Shown here in pieces: positions 1-12,959 of a stretch of DNA of 64,000 nucleotides. Position numbers and translations under genes: made by a program. Source of the stretch: Eriocheir sinensis (taxonomy: Eukaryota; Arthropoda; Malacostraca; Decapoda; Varunidae); the NCBI RefSeq assembly GCF_024679095.1, contig NC_066518.1, positions 6,772,610 to 6,836,609 on the forward strand. The letters are read 5' to 3'. Under the pieces are notes generated by a model. The model saw only the letters and a list, made by a program, of their open reading frames with translations, was not told the origin of the DNA and ran no database searches. Position 1 is the first letter of the stretch; each line of letters opens with the position of its first letter.

Positions 1-75
1 TGCATGTGGTGAATTTCACTGTGATAGGCACACTATTATTAATAGGTAAGGTAAATTCATTAATAGGATAATAGT

Positions 76-81
76 TTTATT
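76..81 (-). promoter_or_regulatory. Candidate poly(A) signal of the left repeat-protein gene
   Basis: On the minus strand this reads AATAAA, 165 bases after the TAA stop. The identical hexamer at the same distance follows the right copy at 24710-24715. This suggests both copies kept a normal mRNA 3' end. Confidence 0.5.
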
Positions 82-245
82 GTAAAGGTTTTCATTGATA
101 AGATAAGAAATACAGCTGGAGCTCCTCCCCTGAAGGTGTAATAAGAGCGACGGTCACTAAAGGGAGTCTCGCTCCCCGGGAGTGTGGCTCACGATGTGGC
201 TCGCGCCTGCGCCGGGGGTCACTGGTGAGTGTGTTACCAGGCTGC

Positions 246-2516
246 TTAGTGAAGCAAGACAATGTACACAACGACACCACAGATGGCCGTGACGTCCAGG
301 AAGGCATCAGCCTCATCAGACCAGTCATCACTGGTTATCAATTCGAGGGCTTCCCATGGATCCTCATCCTCTTCAGACCAGTCATCACTGGTTATCAATT
401 CGAGGGCATCCCATGGATCATCATCCTCATCGGTGATGGCGGCCACCGATTCGGCGGATGCCCATGGATCCTCATCCTCATCAGACCAGTCATTACTGGT
501 TATCAATTCGAGGGCATCCCATGGATCATCATCCTCATCAGACCAGTCATTACTGGTTATCAATTCGAGGGCATCCCATGGATCATCATCCTCATCAGAC
601 CAGTCATTACTGGTTATCAATTCGAGGGCATCCCATGGATCATCATCCTCATCAGACCATTCATTACTGGTTATCAATTCGAGGGCATCCCATGGATCAT
701 CACCCTCATCAGACCAGTCATCACTGGTTATCAATTCGAGGGCATCCCATGGATCCTCATCCTCATCAGACCAGTCATTACTGGTTATCAATTCGAGGGC
801 ATCCCATGGATCATCATCCTCACCAGACCAGTCATTACTGGTTATCAATTCGAGGGCATCCCATGGATCCTCATCCTCATCAGACCAGTCATCACTGGTT
901 ATCAATTCGAGGGCATCCCATGGATCATCAGCTTCATCGGTGATGGCGGCCACCGATTCGGCGGATGCCCAAGGATCATCACCCTCATCAGACGAGTCAT
1001 CACGGGTCGTCACTTCAAGGAGTGCCAATGGAACATCACCGTCATCAGACGAGTCATCACGGGTCATTGCTTCAAAGGCTGGCCACGGATCATCACCCTC
1101 ATCAGACGAGTCATCACGGGTCGTCACTTCAAGGAGTGCCAATGGAACATCACCCTCATCAGGCGAGTCATCACGGGTCATTGCTTCAAAGGCTGGCCAC
1201 GGATCATCACCCTCATCAGACGAGTCATCACGGGTCGTCACTTCAAGGAGTGCCAATGGAACATCACCCTCATCAGACGAGTCATCACGGGTCATTGCTT
1301 CAAAGGCTGGCCACGGATCATCACCCTCATCAGACGAGTCATCACGGGTCGTCACTTCAAGGAGTGCCAATGGAACATCACCCTCATCAGACGAGTCATC
1401 ACGGGTCATTGCTTCAAAGGCTGGCCATGGATCATCACCCTCATCAGACGAGTCATCACGGGTCGTCACTTCAAGGAGTGCCAATGGAACATCACCCTCA
1501 TCAGACGAGTTATCACGGGTCATTGCTTCAAAGGCTGGCCATGGATCATCACCCTCATCAGACGAGTCATCACGGGTCGTCACTTCATGGAGTGCCAATG
1601 GAACATCAGAATCATCGGTGATGGCGGTCACCAATTCGGCGGGTGCCCATGGATCATCAGCCTCCACGGACCAGTCATCACGGGTCATTGCTTCAAACGC
1701 TGCCCATGAATCATCAGCCTCATCGGTGATGGCGGTCACCAATTCGGCGGGTGCCCATGGATCATCAGCCTCCACGGACCAGTCATCACGGGTCATTGCT
1801 TCAAAGGCTGCCCATGAATCATCAGCCTCGACTATAGCAACAGAGGTCACCAAGTCTGGGGCTGCCCATGAATCATCAGCCTCCACGGACCAGTCATCAC
1901 GGGTCATTGCTTCAAAGGCTGCCCATGAATCATCAGCCTCGACCATAGCAACAGAGGTCACCAAGTCTGGGGCTGCCCATGAATCATCAGCCTCCACGGA
2001 CCAGTCGTCATGGGTAGTCACTTCAAAGGCTGCCCATGCATCAGCCTCATCGGTCCTGGCCACCCCGTCAGTGGCCGCACGCGGTGCAGGGGTCACCGCC
2101 CGGACGGGCTCGCCACACCGCCTCCCGTTGCACCGGAGGCTGGTGAAGGCGGGCCCGTCGTCACAGAAGAGCGAGAAGTGGAGGCCGCTGATGTTGTCCA
2201 GCAGCCAGGCCAGCGGCATGGAAGAGGTGAAGACTGGCTTCCTAAGCGAGGCGAATTGCACCCTGACGGCCGCGTTGCCGTCTTTCTTGCACAGCTTCGC
2301 CAAGGGCACACGCAGCTCACCCTCGGCGTGGCAGCCTTGAATCCCAGAGACGCAAGACCAGCCTTCCACGGGGAGCTTGACGGAGGCGACCGTACGCCTC
2401 CTCTTCAGGCAGCAGGTGGAGTCCTTGCACGAGAGCTTGATGGAGTCCACCAGGGAGGAGCCTCGCTCCAAGGTTACCCACACGTTGAATTTCTGTCGAG
2501 TTGCAGAGTTTCCCAT
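246..2516 (-). CDS. Acidic DPW/WxxF tandem-repeat protein, left copy (756 aa, family unknown)
   Basis: This is a single uninterrupted frame of 756 residues. I chose the ATG at 2516 because it sits in a strong context (A at -3, G at +4). It is also the first Met shared by both copies: a one-base difference in a T-run 5' of it shifts any longer frame. Residues 1-155 form a non-repetitive domain with cysteines at 30, 35, 36, 55, 62, 76, 118, 129 and 134, and no signal peptide. Residues 160-736 are 31 acidic units of 16-19 residues in three zones: WAAFEAM/WAPAELV alternation to about 303, a 38-residue VPLALLEV/DPWPAFEAM pair to about 512, then DPWDALELITS units to 736. The last 20 residues are hydrophobic (CGVVVYIVLLH end). 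The start MGNSAT fits an N-myristoylation consensus. I do not recognise the family. An endocytic adaptor-like motif array or an acidic activation domain are inferences only. Compared with the right copy, the unique domain shows two silent changes and one replacement (S57 to A). Confidence 0.75.
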   Translation of the reverse strand: MGNSATRQKFNVWVTLERGSSLVDSIKLSCKDSTCCLKRRRTVASVKLPVEGWSCVSGIQGCHAEGELRVPLAKLCKKDGNAAVRVQFASLRKPVFTSSMPLAWLLDNISGLHFSLFCDDGPAFTSLRCNGRRCGEPVRAVTPAPRAATDGVARTDEADAWAAFEVTTHDDWSVEADDSWAAPDLVTSVAMVEADDSWAAFEAMTRDDWSVEADDSWAAPDLVTSVAIVEADDSWAAFEAMTRDDWSVEADDPWAPAELVTAITDEADDSWAAFEAMTRDDWSVEADDPWAPAELVTAITDDSDVPLALHEVTTRDDSSDEGDDPWPAFEAMTRDNSSDEGDVPLALLEVTTRDDSSDEGDDPWPAFEAMTRDDSSDEGDVPLALLEVTTRDDSSDEGDDPWPAFEAMTRDDSSDEGDVPLALLEVTTRDDSSDEGDDPWPAFEAMTRDDSPDEGDVPLALLEVTTRDDSSDEGDDPWPAFEAMTRDDSSDDGDVPLALLEVTTRDDSSDEGDDPWASAESVAAITDEADDPWDALELITSDDWSDEDEDPWDALELITSNDWSGEDDDPWDALELITSNDWSDEDEDPWDALELITSDDWSDEGDDPWDALELITSNEWSDEDDDPWDALELITSNDWSDEDDDPWDALELITSNDWSDEDDDPWDALELITSNDWSDEDEDPWASAESVAAITDEDDDPWDALELITSDDWSEEDEDPWEALELITSDDWSDEADAFLDVTAICGVVVYIVLLH
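309..2039 (-). repeat. Coding minisatellite of 51-57 bp units (left copy)
   Basis: The array consists of 31 units whose lengths are all multiples of three (mostly 57 bp, some 51 or 54), so copy-number change preserves the frame. Most units carry an NcoI-type CCATGG core encoding the PW of DPW. There are 8 units in the first zone, 11 in the VPLAL/PAFEA zone, and two ASAESVAAITD spacer units flanking or splitting 10 DPWDALELITS-type units. Confidence 0.95.
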
Positions 2517-2744
2517 CGTTGTTTCGATGTGATACAAAAAAAATTATCCGAATATTGAGGAAATCGTTGTTAGGTAACAAAAGGAGGTGCTATGTCCATG
2601 AAGACCGACTGGCCTCCAGCAAATTCTTTCTGCTATAATCTTGCCTAGTCGGCTAAGTAGTGCAGTTCACGCGGCGGATGGCGGGTGACAGGGCTGTTGC
2701 TAAACTATAAAGGAATAGATAAAATATTCTTAATTCTTTTGAAT

Positions 2745-2782
2745 GGCAACTATTCGCAAATAAATCTTGATAAGTAAGAAAA
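2745..2782 (-). repeat. 38-bp segment upstream of the left gene, present three times
   Basis: This piece lies about 230 bp 5' of the left start codon. The arm counterpart is 21768-21805, and an extra third copy lies at 24903-24940, downstream of the right gene. The third copy is not explained by the palindrome and may be the remnant of the promoter side of a further tandem gene copy. Confidence 0.85.
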
Positions 2783-3339
2783 AATAACCTTGCTTAACTT
2801 TTATTTCATGCATAATGCGTGGATAACATGCCTTGGGTTCTTCATACATTAGTTATTTCCCAGAGTGTCGCGTAGGTACTCTTTCCCTCCATATCTGTTC
2901 CCTTTATCCCGTGTCTGTCCATTGCGATTTCTTAATTTTAGTTGCCTTTCTGCCTACTACACCCCTGGATTGTTACTAATGAGACCAGAGGACATCCAAT
3001 ACCTACTTGCTCTATTATTGTTATTATTATTACTATTATCATCATCATCGTATATAGTAGTAGTATTACAACTCGTATTAACCAATACCTCTCCATGTTG
3101 TACTCAGTCTTTCTTCGCTAAATACAAAGTTCTCATTTACTACTCAACGGCAGGTTTTATAGTTTTCACCTTCTTTGAATTCCACATATGGTACTTTACA
3201 CCCAATTACTTTTTTTGCTTTGCACATCTGCGTCATATTATTACTAACAGTGGATATCAGATTGTTGGATCATTATTACAGTAAATATGAGATATATGGA
3301 TAATTTTTAGAGGTGTTCATCATCCAGTAAAGTGGCTTG

Positions 3340-3617
3340 TGGAAAGTTGATATCATAGGAATAAGGTCTGGAAACACGTAGTTGGAACTTGGAGTATGGG
3401 CGTTGTGCTGAGTTTTTCCGTGGTTATGGTCTAAGAGTCTGGAGGAACGGTCAAAGGGAAATCAAGAATGAGCTCGGGAGGCAGCATGAGCCAAGAATAG
3501 ATGGCGTCACTATAAACACTTGCCTGCGCCACGATGGGCTCGAGCCGACCACCAGGCCCCCAAAGAAAGCCTACCGGCACCATAGGCCAAGATGTAAAAA
3601 AAATAAATAAATAAAGA
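3340..3617 (+). mobile_element. SINE-like element, left arm copy
   Basis: This is a moderately GC-rich body of about 280 bp. It contains a tRNA box-B-like GGCTCGAGCC near 3538 and ends in an A-rich TAAATAAATAAAG tail followed by a TAG repeat. This is the usual layout of a retroposed SINE. The right arm holds the same element at 20940-21215, so it was inserted before the inverted duplication. Boundaries are approximate and the family was not identified. Confidence 0.55.
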
Positions 3618-3624
3618 TAGTAGC

Positions 3625-3662
<38 letters not shown>
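3618..3662. repeat. (TAG)n microsatellite at the SINE tail
   Basis: About 14 trinucleotides follow directly on the A-rich tail of the SINE-like element. The right arm holds the complementary repeat at 20899-20938. Confidence 0.9.
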
Positions 3663-3663
<1 letters not shown>

Positions 3664-4074
3664 TTTCCTGTACTGTATTCCAATGTATTTAAGAAGGTGT
3701 AATGTACAATATGACCGTAACTGGTGAGTAAAGGAACGCGTGCCGTAAAAAGGGTTGCCCTTAATGATTTTATCTTGTCTGCCTTCCCTGATTAGTCATT
3801 TTTCTTTTTTCTACATTAAACAAAAAGGTTTTGCTAAATGTTTTTTTTCCTGATATTTGGAAATTTATGTTCAGTGTTTATTTATTGATATTTTTCTGTG
3901 TTTGGTTTATGGCTTTTGTTTTGTGGTCAGCTTTTGTTCATCTGCTTCCTTTTCAGTCGCGTTACAATTCTGATATTTTGACGCGTTTCCATTTGCGGGA
4001 ACATAAAAGATTCTGGCAGTCGCTCTCCCTTTAGTATATGCACTCCTCTGGTTTCTTCCTCTGACCCTCACACC

Positions 4075-4121
4075 CTCTCTCCTCTCCTCTCCTCTCCTCT
4101 CCTCTCCTCTCCTCTCCTCTC
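4075..4121. repeat. (CTCCT)n pentanucleotide repeat
   Basis: About nine pentamer copies are visible. The right arm keeps a shorter version near 20445-20487. Confidence 0.9.
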
Positions 4122-4210
4122 TTTTACTGTGTTTTCTTTCACCTTGAGATCCGTCTGAGCAGTCCTCCCTCCTTCACGCTTCGTCCTGCTCTTTTCTTGA
4201 GGCTAATTTC

Positions 4211-4514
<304 letters not shown>

Positions 4515-4584
4515 TGTCCACCACACACGTGATTAAGGGTCAGCTCACGACACACAGGTTAACCTCGAGAAACATTTTTTTTCC

Positions 4585-5400
<816 letters not shown>

Positions 5401-5558
5401 AGGTGAAAAGAAAGCACATTTGGGGTTTCTTCACACCTTGATGCCGGGGGAGGTAAATGACTTGTTTTGAAAGCGAGGCCATTTAAGTTTGGGTTTTGGT
5501 CGTGGTGGTGGTGGTGGTGGTGAGTTTTTGTGATTCTGCTGGTTGGTGACGGTGGTTG

Positions 5559-6010
5559 TGGTGGTGGGTGGTGATGGGGTTGAAGAGTGAAAGAAGGGAT
5601 AGGGAGAGCAAGGGAAAGGGAGTAGGAGGGCGACGATTTTTTGGGTGGTTAAGGGAGGAAGGGGAAGAGGAAAAATTTGGGTGGCGGTGGTGGTAGTTTT
5701 TTTTACAACAAAGGAGACAGCTCAGGGGCACAAAAAAGGAAACAATGATTAAAAAAAAGCCCGCTACTTATTTGGTGAGAGTGGCTGTGATTGTGGGTGG
5801 TGATGGGGTTGAAGAATGAAAGAAGGGAGAGAGAGATAGAGGGAGATAGAGAGGGATAGGGGACGAGGAGGAGGACGAGGAAGGGGACGCTACTTAGTTT
5901 GTGATTGTGGGTGGTGATGGAGTCGAAGAATGAAAGAAGGGAGAGAGAGACAGAGGGAGATAGAGAGGGATAGGGGACGAGGAGGAGGACGAGGACGAGT
6001 TTAATGCTGG
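5559..6010. repeat. Tandem unit of about 120 bp spanning the inner end of the left arm
   Basis: A block starting GGTGGTGATGGGGTTGAAGA recurs near 5567, 5798 and 5911, followed each time by GAAAGAAGGGA and GAGGGATAGGGG. The first copy is inside the inverted arm and the others are in the spacer, with a SINE between the first and second. The arm breakpoint (5644) therefore falls inside a repeated unit. Confidence 0.7.
5697..5775 (+). mobile_element. Short SINE fragment (ACAACAAAGGAGACAGCTC family)
   Basis: A T-run is followed by ACAACAAAGGAGACAGCTC, an A-rich middle, and AAAGCCCGCTACT. Related copies are at 25237-25320, 45890-46235 and 62975-63115. The 62975 copy shows the longer form, ending GGGAGGAGAGGTGTCCTAC. 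Confidence 0.75.
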
Positions 6011-6073
6011 TTAGAGGAGGAAAAGGAAGAAGAGCTGTCATAGAGATCATTTTTTTCACGTTACTCATTTCAC

Positions 6074-6295
6074 TTAACCCGGTAGCAGCGACGGGCCAAA
6101 TTTGTGGCTTTACCGTGTACCAGCGACGGGCCACAATTTTGCCATGATATAAACCCCCCAAAATAGATGATGCATAAACTGATCACAAATGCGTTGATAC
6201 ATATTATGAATGGTTTGCGTGAGTGATGATTTTTTCTCATTTTTCTCGCTCAGAGGGGCCTTTAAGAAACATGATCCCTGCAGCTACCAGGTTAA
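6074..6295. mobile_element. piggyBac-type MITE with TTAA target duplication
   Basis: A 214-bp element is bounded by TTAA on both sides (6074-6077 and 6292-6295). Its terminal inverted repeats read CCCGGTAGCAGC and, on the other strand, CCTGGTAGCTGC (10 of 12 match). It has no coding capacity. TTAA target sites with short CCC-starting ends are typical of piggyBac-derived nonautonomous elements. Confidence 0.75.
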
Positions 6296-6599
6296 TCTCC
6301 TCTCCAGCCTTTGAAAATAGTTGATGTGCAAGTTAGCAGCGTCTGAGAACACTGACCTCTCAAACCTTATCTACTTTAGCCTCGCGTCCTTCACTATTTA
6401 TTTCGTTAAAGAAACTTGGTTGGCCGATTTCGTCTTCTATTATCGAGGGGGGTGGGATGGGGGGAAAGGGAGAAGTTACGAAGGAGAGCAACTGACGACC
6501 GGGAATAAGTTACGACCCGGTGGAAGTTACGTCGTCTCTTGGGATGCGCCGGGAGAGAGCTGGGGTCGGACCTTGGATATCAAACCTGAGCGAGTCTGT

Positions 6600-6820
6600 G
6601 GGTCGCATTATAAGACATTTCGCCGCCCAAGAACACATATTTGACAAGCCTTTCGTAGGAGTTGTGGGCATTTCTAGAAGTAGCTTTCCTTTTAATGACC
6701 CTGGTGGTAGTGGGACCCTTCTTCTGTACCGTGAACCTGAAGAAACACTCATTAGAATCCGACTGACCCCCTCTTTGACCTCTATAGAAATGGCTGATGT
6801 GAGAAGCGAACGTGTCTTAT
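6600..6820. repeat. Dispersed repeat copy (CCCTGGTGGTAGTG family)
   Basis: A segment of about 200 bp contains ACACATATTTGACAAGCCTT, GACCCTGGTGGTAGTGGGAC and GGCTGATGTGAGAAGC. It is clearly related to 28370-28560 and to the tandem fragments at 54740-54970. Probably an old mobile element; its ends and class are unclear. Confidence 0.7.
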
Positions 6821-6943
6821 AATGCCGACCTGTAATTCCTCGGCCACACCTGTCACGCGGCTGCCAGGTAGACTTCTTCCACCCGTCACCTGCCGCCCCC
6901 CACACCTCCTCCCTGCACACCTTACCTTACCTTTCCTCTGTGT

Positions 6944-7228
<285 letters not shown>

Positions 7229-7339
7229 AGACCACAACAAATAACCCAATAACACACACAGGTGACAAAGAACAGGTGTGGAGGGAGGTGGAGCGGCAGA
7301 GGACAGGTGAAACGAGGCACCAAAAACAAGCAGACCGTC

Positions 7340-7610
7340 GCCTTCTTTACCCGCCGGAGCTGCCTGAGTAATACCCGGCCAGTTGTCACAGTCCCGGCGA
7401 TCCTTTTTGCCTCTCCAGATAGGAAGGACCAAACCCCTTTTCCAGTCAGGAGGAACGGGGACGCGCTGCCACACTGCAAATAGGATCACACACGAGCCGC
7501 GGATCATGGCCCAGCTTTCACGAACTCCACGCTTGTTAAACACACCTTTCACGACCCTCTGCTTCGCCCTAGCCTCCATCACCTCGGCGAATGTGGCTAT
7601 GGTGTCGCTG
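7340..7610 (-). pseudogene. Decayed non-LTR retrotransposon reverse transcriptase fragment
   Basis: The minus-strand translation contains VPPDWKRGLVLPIWRGKKDR followed by DCDNWPGIT. This matches the widespread reverse transcriptase pattern (PPDWKRG..VPIWKGKGDR..C.NYRGITLLS.PGK). The region just N-terminal, with EVMEARAKQRVVKGVFNK, also fits. After GIT the frame decays (QAAPAGKE where LLSVPGK is usual) and no YADD catalytic box follows. It is a dead 5' fragment of the RT domain flanked by GA and GT repeats. The clade was not determined. Confidence 0.75.
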
Positions 7611-7630
7611 GGTTGGGCTGGGCTGTGTAG

Positions 7631-7631
<1 letters not shown>

Positions 7632-7682
<51 letters not shown>

Positions 7683-7997
7683 TGACTCGCCGTGAAGAAA
7701 AGTATCTGCAACCCTTACCTCTTTGTGGCAGAATCCTTGTCAGGGCGGCACAATGCATGTAGACTCCTGCTCACGTATTCCGCCTGGTTTTCTCCTTTCC
7801 CAATCTACCCAGCGGCTGATTGCAGGTATAGGCTGACACCGCAATCAAGGTGTACATGGAAAGAAGGGACGCCGAGCACCACCGCGGTTCTGTGTCACTA
7901 ACTACAAAGCTGCAAAGGGTCGAGTCAGCGCCGCGGGAGAGAACGAAAAAGCCAACATGAAAGGCGTTAGCGAGCCACCAGAAACAGGCTGACCCCG

Positions 7998-8058
<61 letters not shown>
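7632..8058. repeat. Two (GT)n microsatellites
   Basis: Pure GT tracts lie at 7632-7682 and 8000-8058. The 320 bases between them are unique sequence without a recognisable gene. Confidence 0.95.
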
Positions 8059-8059
<1 letters not shown>

Positions 8060-8159
8060 CTTGCTTCATCACGTATAATACACAACTGGACCTGCATTTC
8101 TGGTTAGTCTGCGCTCGGTTGCTTATTTATTTACATCCGTGCGCTGACCGTGTTGTGTC

Positions 8160-9030
8160 CAAGGGTTCGAGAGTTGCAAGGTAGCTACAAGGGGGGGAGT
8201 TACACGGGGGGGGGGGGTACACGGGGAGAGGTAAGGTATACGGGAGGATAATACGAGGCAGCAGGAGGATGAAGGGAATAAGGAAGAAAGGCGAGGAGGA
8301 GAGGAAAGCCGTAAGAGCAGAAGGGAGGAAGGGATGCGAGACGGAAGGAGTAAGGAGAAACAGAGGAGGAAGGTAGGGAAGCAAAACGAAAGCATAGCAC
8401 GGCGGAGAGGAGGAACAGAAGGTGAGGAAAGGGAGGAATGAAAGATAAAGACAGGAGGAAGAGGAGAAAGGTAGGGAAGACAACGAAAGCATAGCAAGGT
8501 GGAGAGGAGAAACAGAAGGTGAGGAAAGGGAGGAATGAAAGATAAAGACAGGAGGTAGTGGAGGATGAGGAGAAGGGGGAATGGAAGATGAGGAGAGGTG
8601 AGGGAACTGAAAAACAAAGAGGGAAAGGAACGCGGGAAAAGGACAGAGAGAAATAAAGGGAACGAAGGAAGAGGAGCAAATAAGGAAGAGGATAGAGAAT
8701 ATTACAAAAGGGCCGGAAGAAACGAAAGGCAAGGAGAGGGAGGAAAAGGAGATAAGGACGGAGAGAAATGGAGGATATAAATAAACGGAGGAATGGAAAC
8801 ACACGAACGAGGCGGAGGAGGAGGAGGAGGAAGAGGTCACGGCGAGAAAGGGAGAGGAAGAGAACCTATGGAGGAGATCAGAACGTGGAGAGCGATGCAG
8901 AGTGTGGAAGAGGAGGAAGAGGTCAGGTCAGGGCGGTACGGGATGGAAGGAAGAGGTCAAGTCGGGGCGGGGCGAGGCGGAAGAAGGCGTGAGGCGGGTC
9001 GGGTCGGGGCGGGGCGGTGTCCAGAGAGCG
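8160..9030. repeat. Purine-rich tract with local ~110-bp duplication
   Basis: The strand is almost all A and G. The string GGTGAGGAAAGGGAGGAATG occurs twice about 100 bp apart with matching flanks, so part of it is a tandem duplication. Toward 8920-9030 it becomes G-rich (GGCGGGGCGAGGCGG type). Long frames on the opposite strand are low-complexity Ser/Pro/Leu artefacts. Confidence 0.8.
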
Positions 9031-9145
9031 GGGCGTGTTGATTGGTATCGAGAGGGTGCTGCGGGTTGCGTGTCGAGGGTCTGAATTCCGCCGCCGCCGC
9101 TGGAGGGTGGAAAGGTCTTGTCCCCTTTATACCTGAGGCGAGGTC

Positions 9146-9561
<416 letters not shown>

Positions 9562-9656
9562 GAAAATAAACAAACAAACAAACAAACAAACAAACAACAA
9601 CATAACGTAGGCTTGAATAATAGTTGCTTACCATTAGTTTTGTTTCTTCCATTAAG

Positions 9657-10265
9657 TAAAAAAAAAAAAAAAAAAAAAAGAGTTGCTAATATATTTTTCC
9701 CTCTGTTTTTCGACTTGGTTATAATGTTCGCTTGGGTGACTTTCTATTGTTGTTGTTGTTGTTGTTGTTGTTGTTTTTGGTAATCGATGTAAATGTCGTT
9801 CTTGGCTTGAGTGGTTCTTATATTTGGGTCTTCTCCTTGCGGTAATGGTAGGAATAGAGGTGTTTTGGGTGTGACAGTAGTAGTTATAGAAATGGTGGTG
9901 GCGATAGTGTTGTTAGTATTGGTAAGGATTATACATGTTACGAGCGGCGTTGGTTATGGTAGTGGAAGTGGATTGGTGGTATTGGTGCTGAGAGTGTTGG
10001 TATAGACAGAATGATAGTGGTGGTGGTGGTGGTGGTAGTGATGGTGGTAGTGGTGGTGTTGGTATCGTTGTTGTTGTTCGTGGTGTTGGTGCAAGTGGTG
10101 TTGGCGTTGGTAGTAGTGGTATTGGTGTTGTTGGTGTTGTTGGTGTTGGTGTAAGCGGTGTTGGCGTTGGTAGTGGTGGTATTGGTGGTGTTGGTGTTGG
10201 TGGTGTTGGCGTTGGTAGTGGTGGTATTGGTGGTGTTGGTTGCACTGGTGTTGTTGGCGCTGAAG
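9657..10265. repeat. Poly(A), (GTT)n and a GGTGTT-type minisatellite
   Basis: A-run at 9657-9679, GTT at 9747-9776, then about 400 bases of degenerate GGT/GTT units such as GGTGTTGGCGTTGGTAGTGG repeated between 10080 and 10260. No gene is seen. Confidence 0.85.
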
Positions 10266-10306
10266 GGTGTGAACGTAGGCTCTTGAATACTGCATCTCTT
10301 GACACT

Positions 10307-11300
<994 letters not shown>

Positions 11301-11591
11301 TTCACCCTCCCATCGTTACCAAAGAGGAAAGAGGGAACAAAAACACACGTAGTTATCTTTCGTATACAAATCCTTAACTTTATTTATTTACACTTCATAC
11401 AGTTTACATCATCATCATCATCAGCGTTATTATCAGTATTAGTATCGGCGTAACATAACAAAACAGACAGTCGACGCACCCTTCTCTCCATGCACGTTTT
11501 CTCTCTCTCACAACAACATGAATTTACGAGGATAACAACGAGAATAGCAGCATCAATAACAACAACAACACCACCACCGTCGGAACAGTGC

Positions 11592-11828
<237 letters not shown>

Positions 11829-12102
11829 TAATAATACGAATAATACGGAAGGACAGACAAAAAAAAAACGAGATAAAAGTAAAGTCACAATAAGGATCAA
11901 ACTCAGAAGTCAAAATGGAAGGAAAAAACAAACAAAAAACAAACAAACTTAATATAGGAAGTTATTGGAAGGACAGACAAGATGGAACGAGACGGGATGG
12001 AAAGGGAGAAGAAAGGAAGAAAGGGAAGGAGGGAGGGAGGGAAAGAAGGGAGGGAGAGAGGAGGGGGAAAAAAAAAGATTGTATAGGTATCCACAGGTAA
12101 CG

Positions 12103-12111
<9 letters not shown>

Positions 12112-12154
<43 letters not shown>

Positions 12155-12251
12155 GGGGGGTGAGTGTGTGCGTGCGTGTGTGATACTTTGGTAAATGGAT
12201 AAGCTTGTTGGAGTGATTGGTAAAGCCTTTTCTCTTTATGGGTGTCGGTGG

Positions 12252-12298
<47 letters not shown>
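12112..12298. repeat. Two (GT)n microsatellites
   Basis: GT tracts lie at about 12112-12150 and 12254-12298. The preceding 11960-12080 is purine-rich GGAAGGAGGGAGG-type sequence. Confidence 0.95.
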
Positions 12299-12463
12299 TT
12301 AAAGGAAATAGCTCATCGAGGAGAGGAAGCAAAAGAGGTGAAAGAGAAGGAAAGATAAAAAAAAAGAGAGAAAAGACAGAGAAAGGAAGACAGCCGAGTT
12401 GAAATTGTATCTCACTTGTCTGTATGTGTTCGAGAAAGAGAGATAATGGCGGTAAACAAGACA

Positions 12464-12955
12464 GAGGAAGAACAATGGGAAGAAAAAAAAAGGTGTTTGC
12501 AAAAAGAGATAGCAAGGGGCGAGAAAGAAATGCCAAAAAAGACAAAGGGAGGAAAGGAAATGGAGAAGATTTGAACGCCAGAGAAGATAAAAAAATGGAA
12601 GAAAAGGAAAATAAGTCCACAAGAAAAGAACAATGGGAAGTAAAAAGGTGTTTGCATAAAAAAAAAGATAGCAAGGGACTAGAAAGAAATGCAAAAAAAG
12701 ACAAAGGGAGGAAGAGGAAATGGAGAAGATTTGAACACCAGAGAAGATAAAAAAAGGGAAGAAAAGAAAAATAAGTCCACAAGAAAAGAACAATGGGAAG
12801 AAAAAAGGTGTTTGAAAAAAGAGATAGCAAGGGGCGAGAAAGAAATGCCAAAAAAAGACAGAAAGGGACGAAGAGGAAATGGAGAAGATTTGAACACCAG
12901 AGAAGATAAAAAAAAAAAATGGAAGAAAAGAAAAACAAGTCCACAAGAAAAAAAG
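12464..12955. repeat. Minisatellite with a ~160-bp unit, three copies
   Basis: The string AACAATGGGAAG followed by GGTGTTTG recurs near 12470, 12629 and 12789. Between the recurrences lies a conserved body containing AATGGAGAAGATTTGAAC and ATAAGTCCACAAGAAAAGAA. The copies are A-rich and noncoding. Confidence 0.85.
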
Positions 12956-12959
12956 TAGA

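Noticed and set aside
262..2340. 692-codon Ser-rich frame on the plus strand opposite the left repeat gene
   Set aside because: It is a by-product of stop-free 57-bp units. It lacks continuity with the conserved start and poly(A) arrangement seen on the minus strand, and has no recognisable domain.
2865..3284. 139-codon frame upstream of the left gene, mirrored at 21266-21685
   Set aside because: It starts at GTG, has no recognisable domain, and its presence in both arms only reflects the duplication. Composition is that of noncoding AT-rich DNA.
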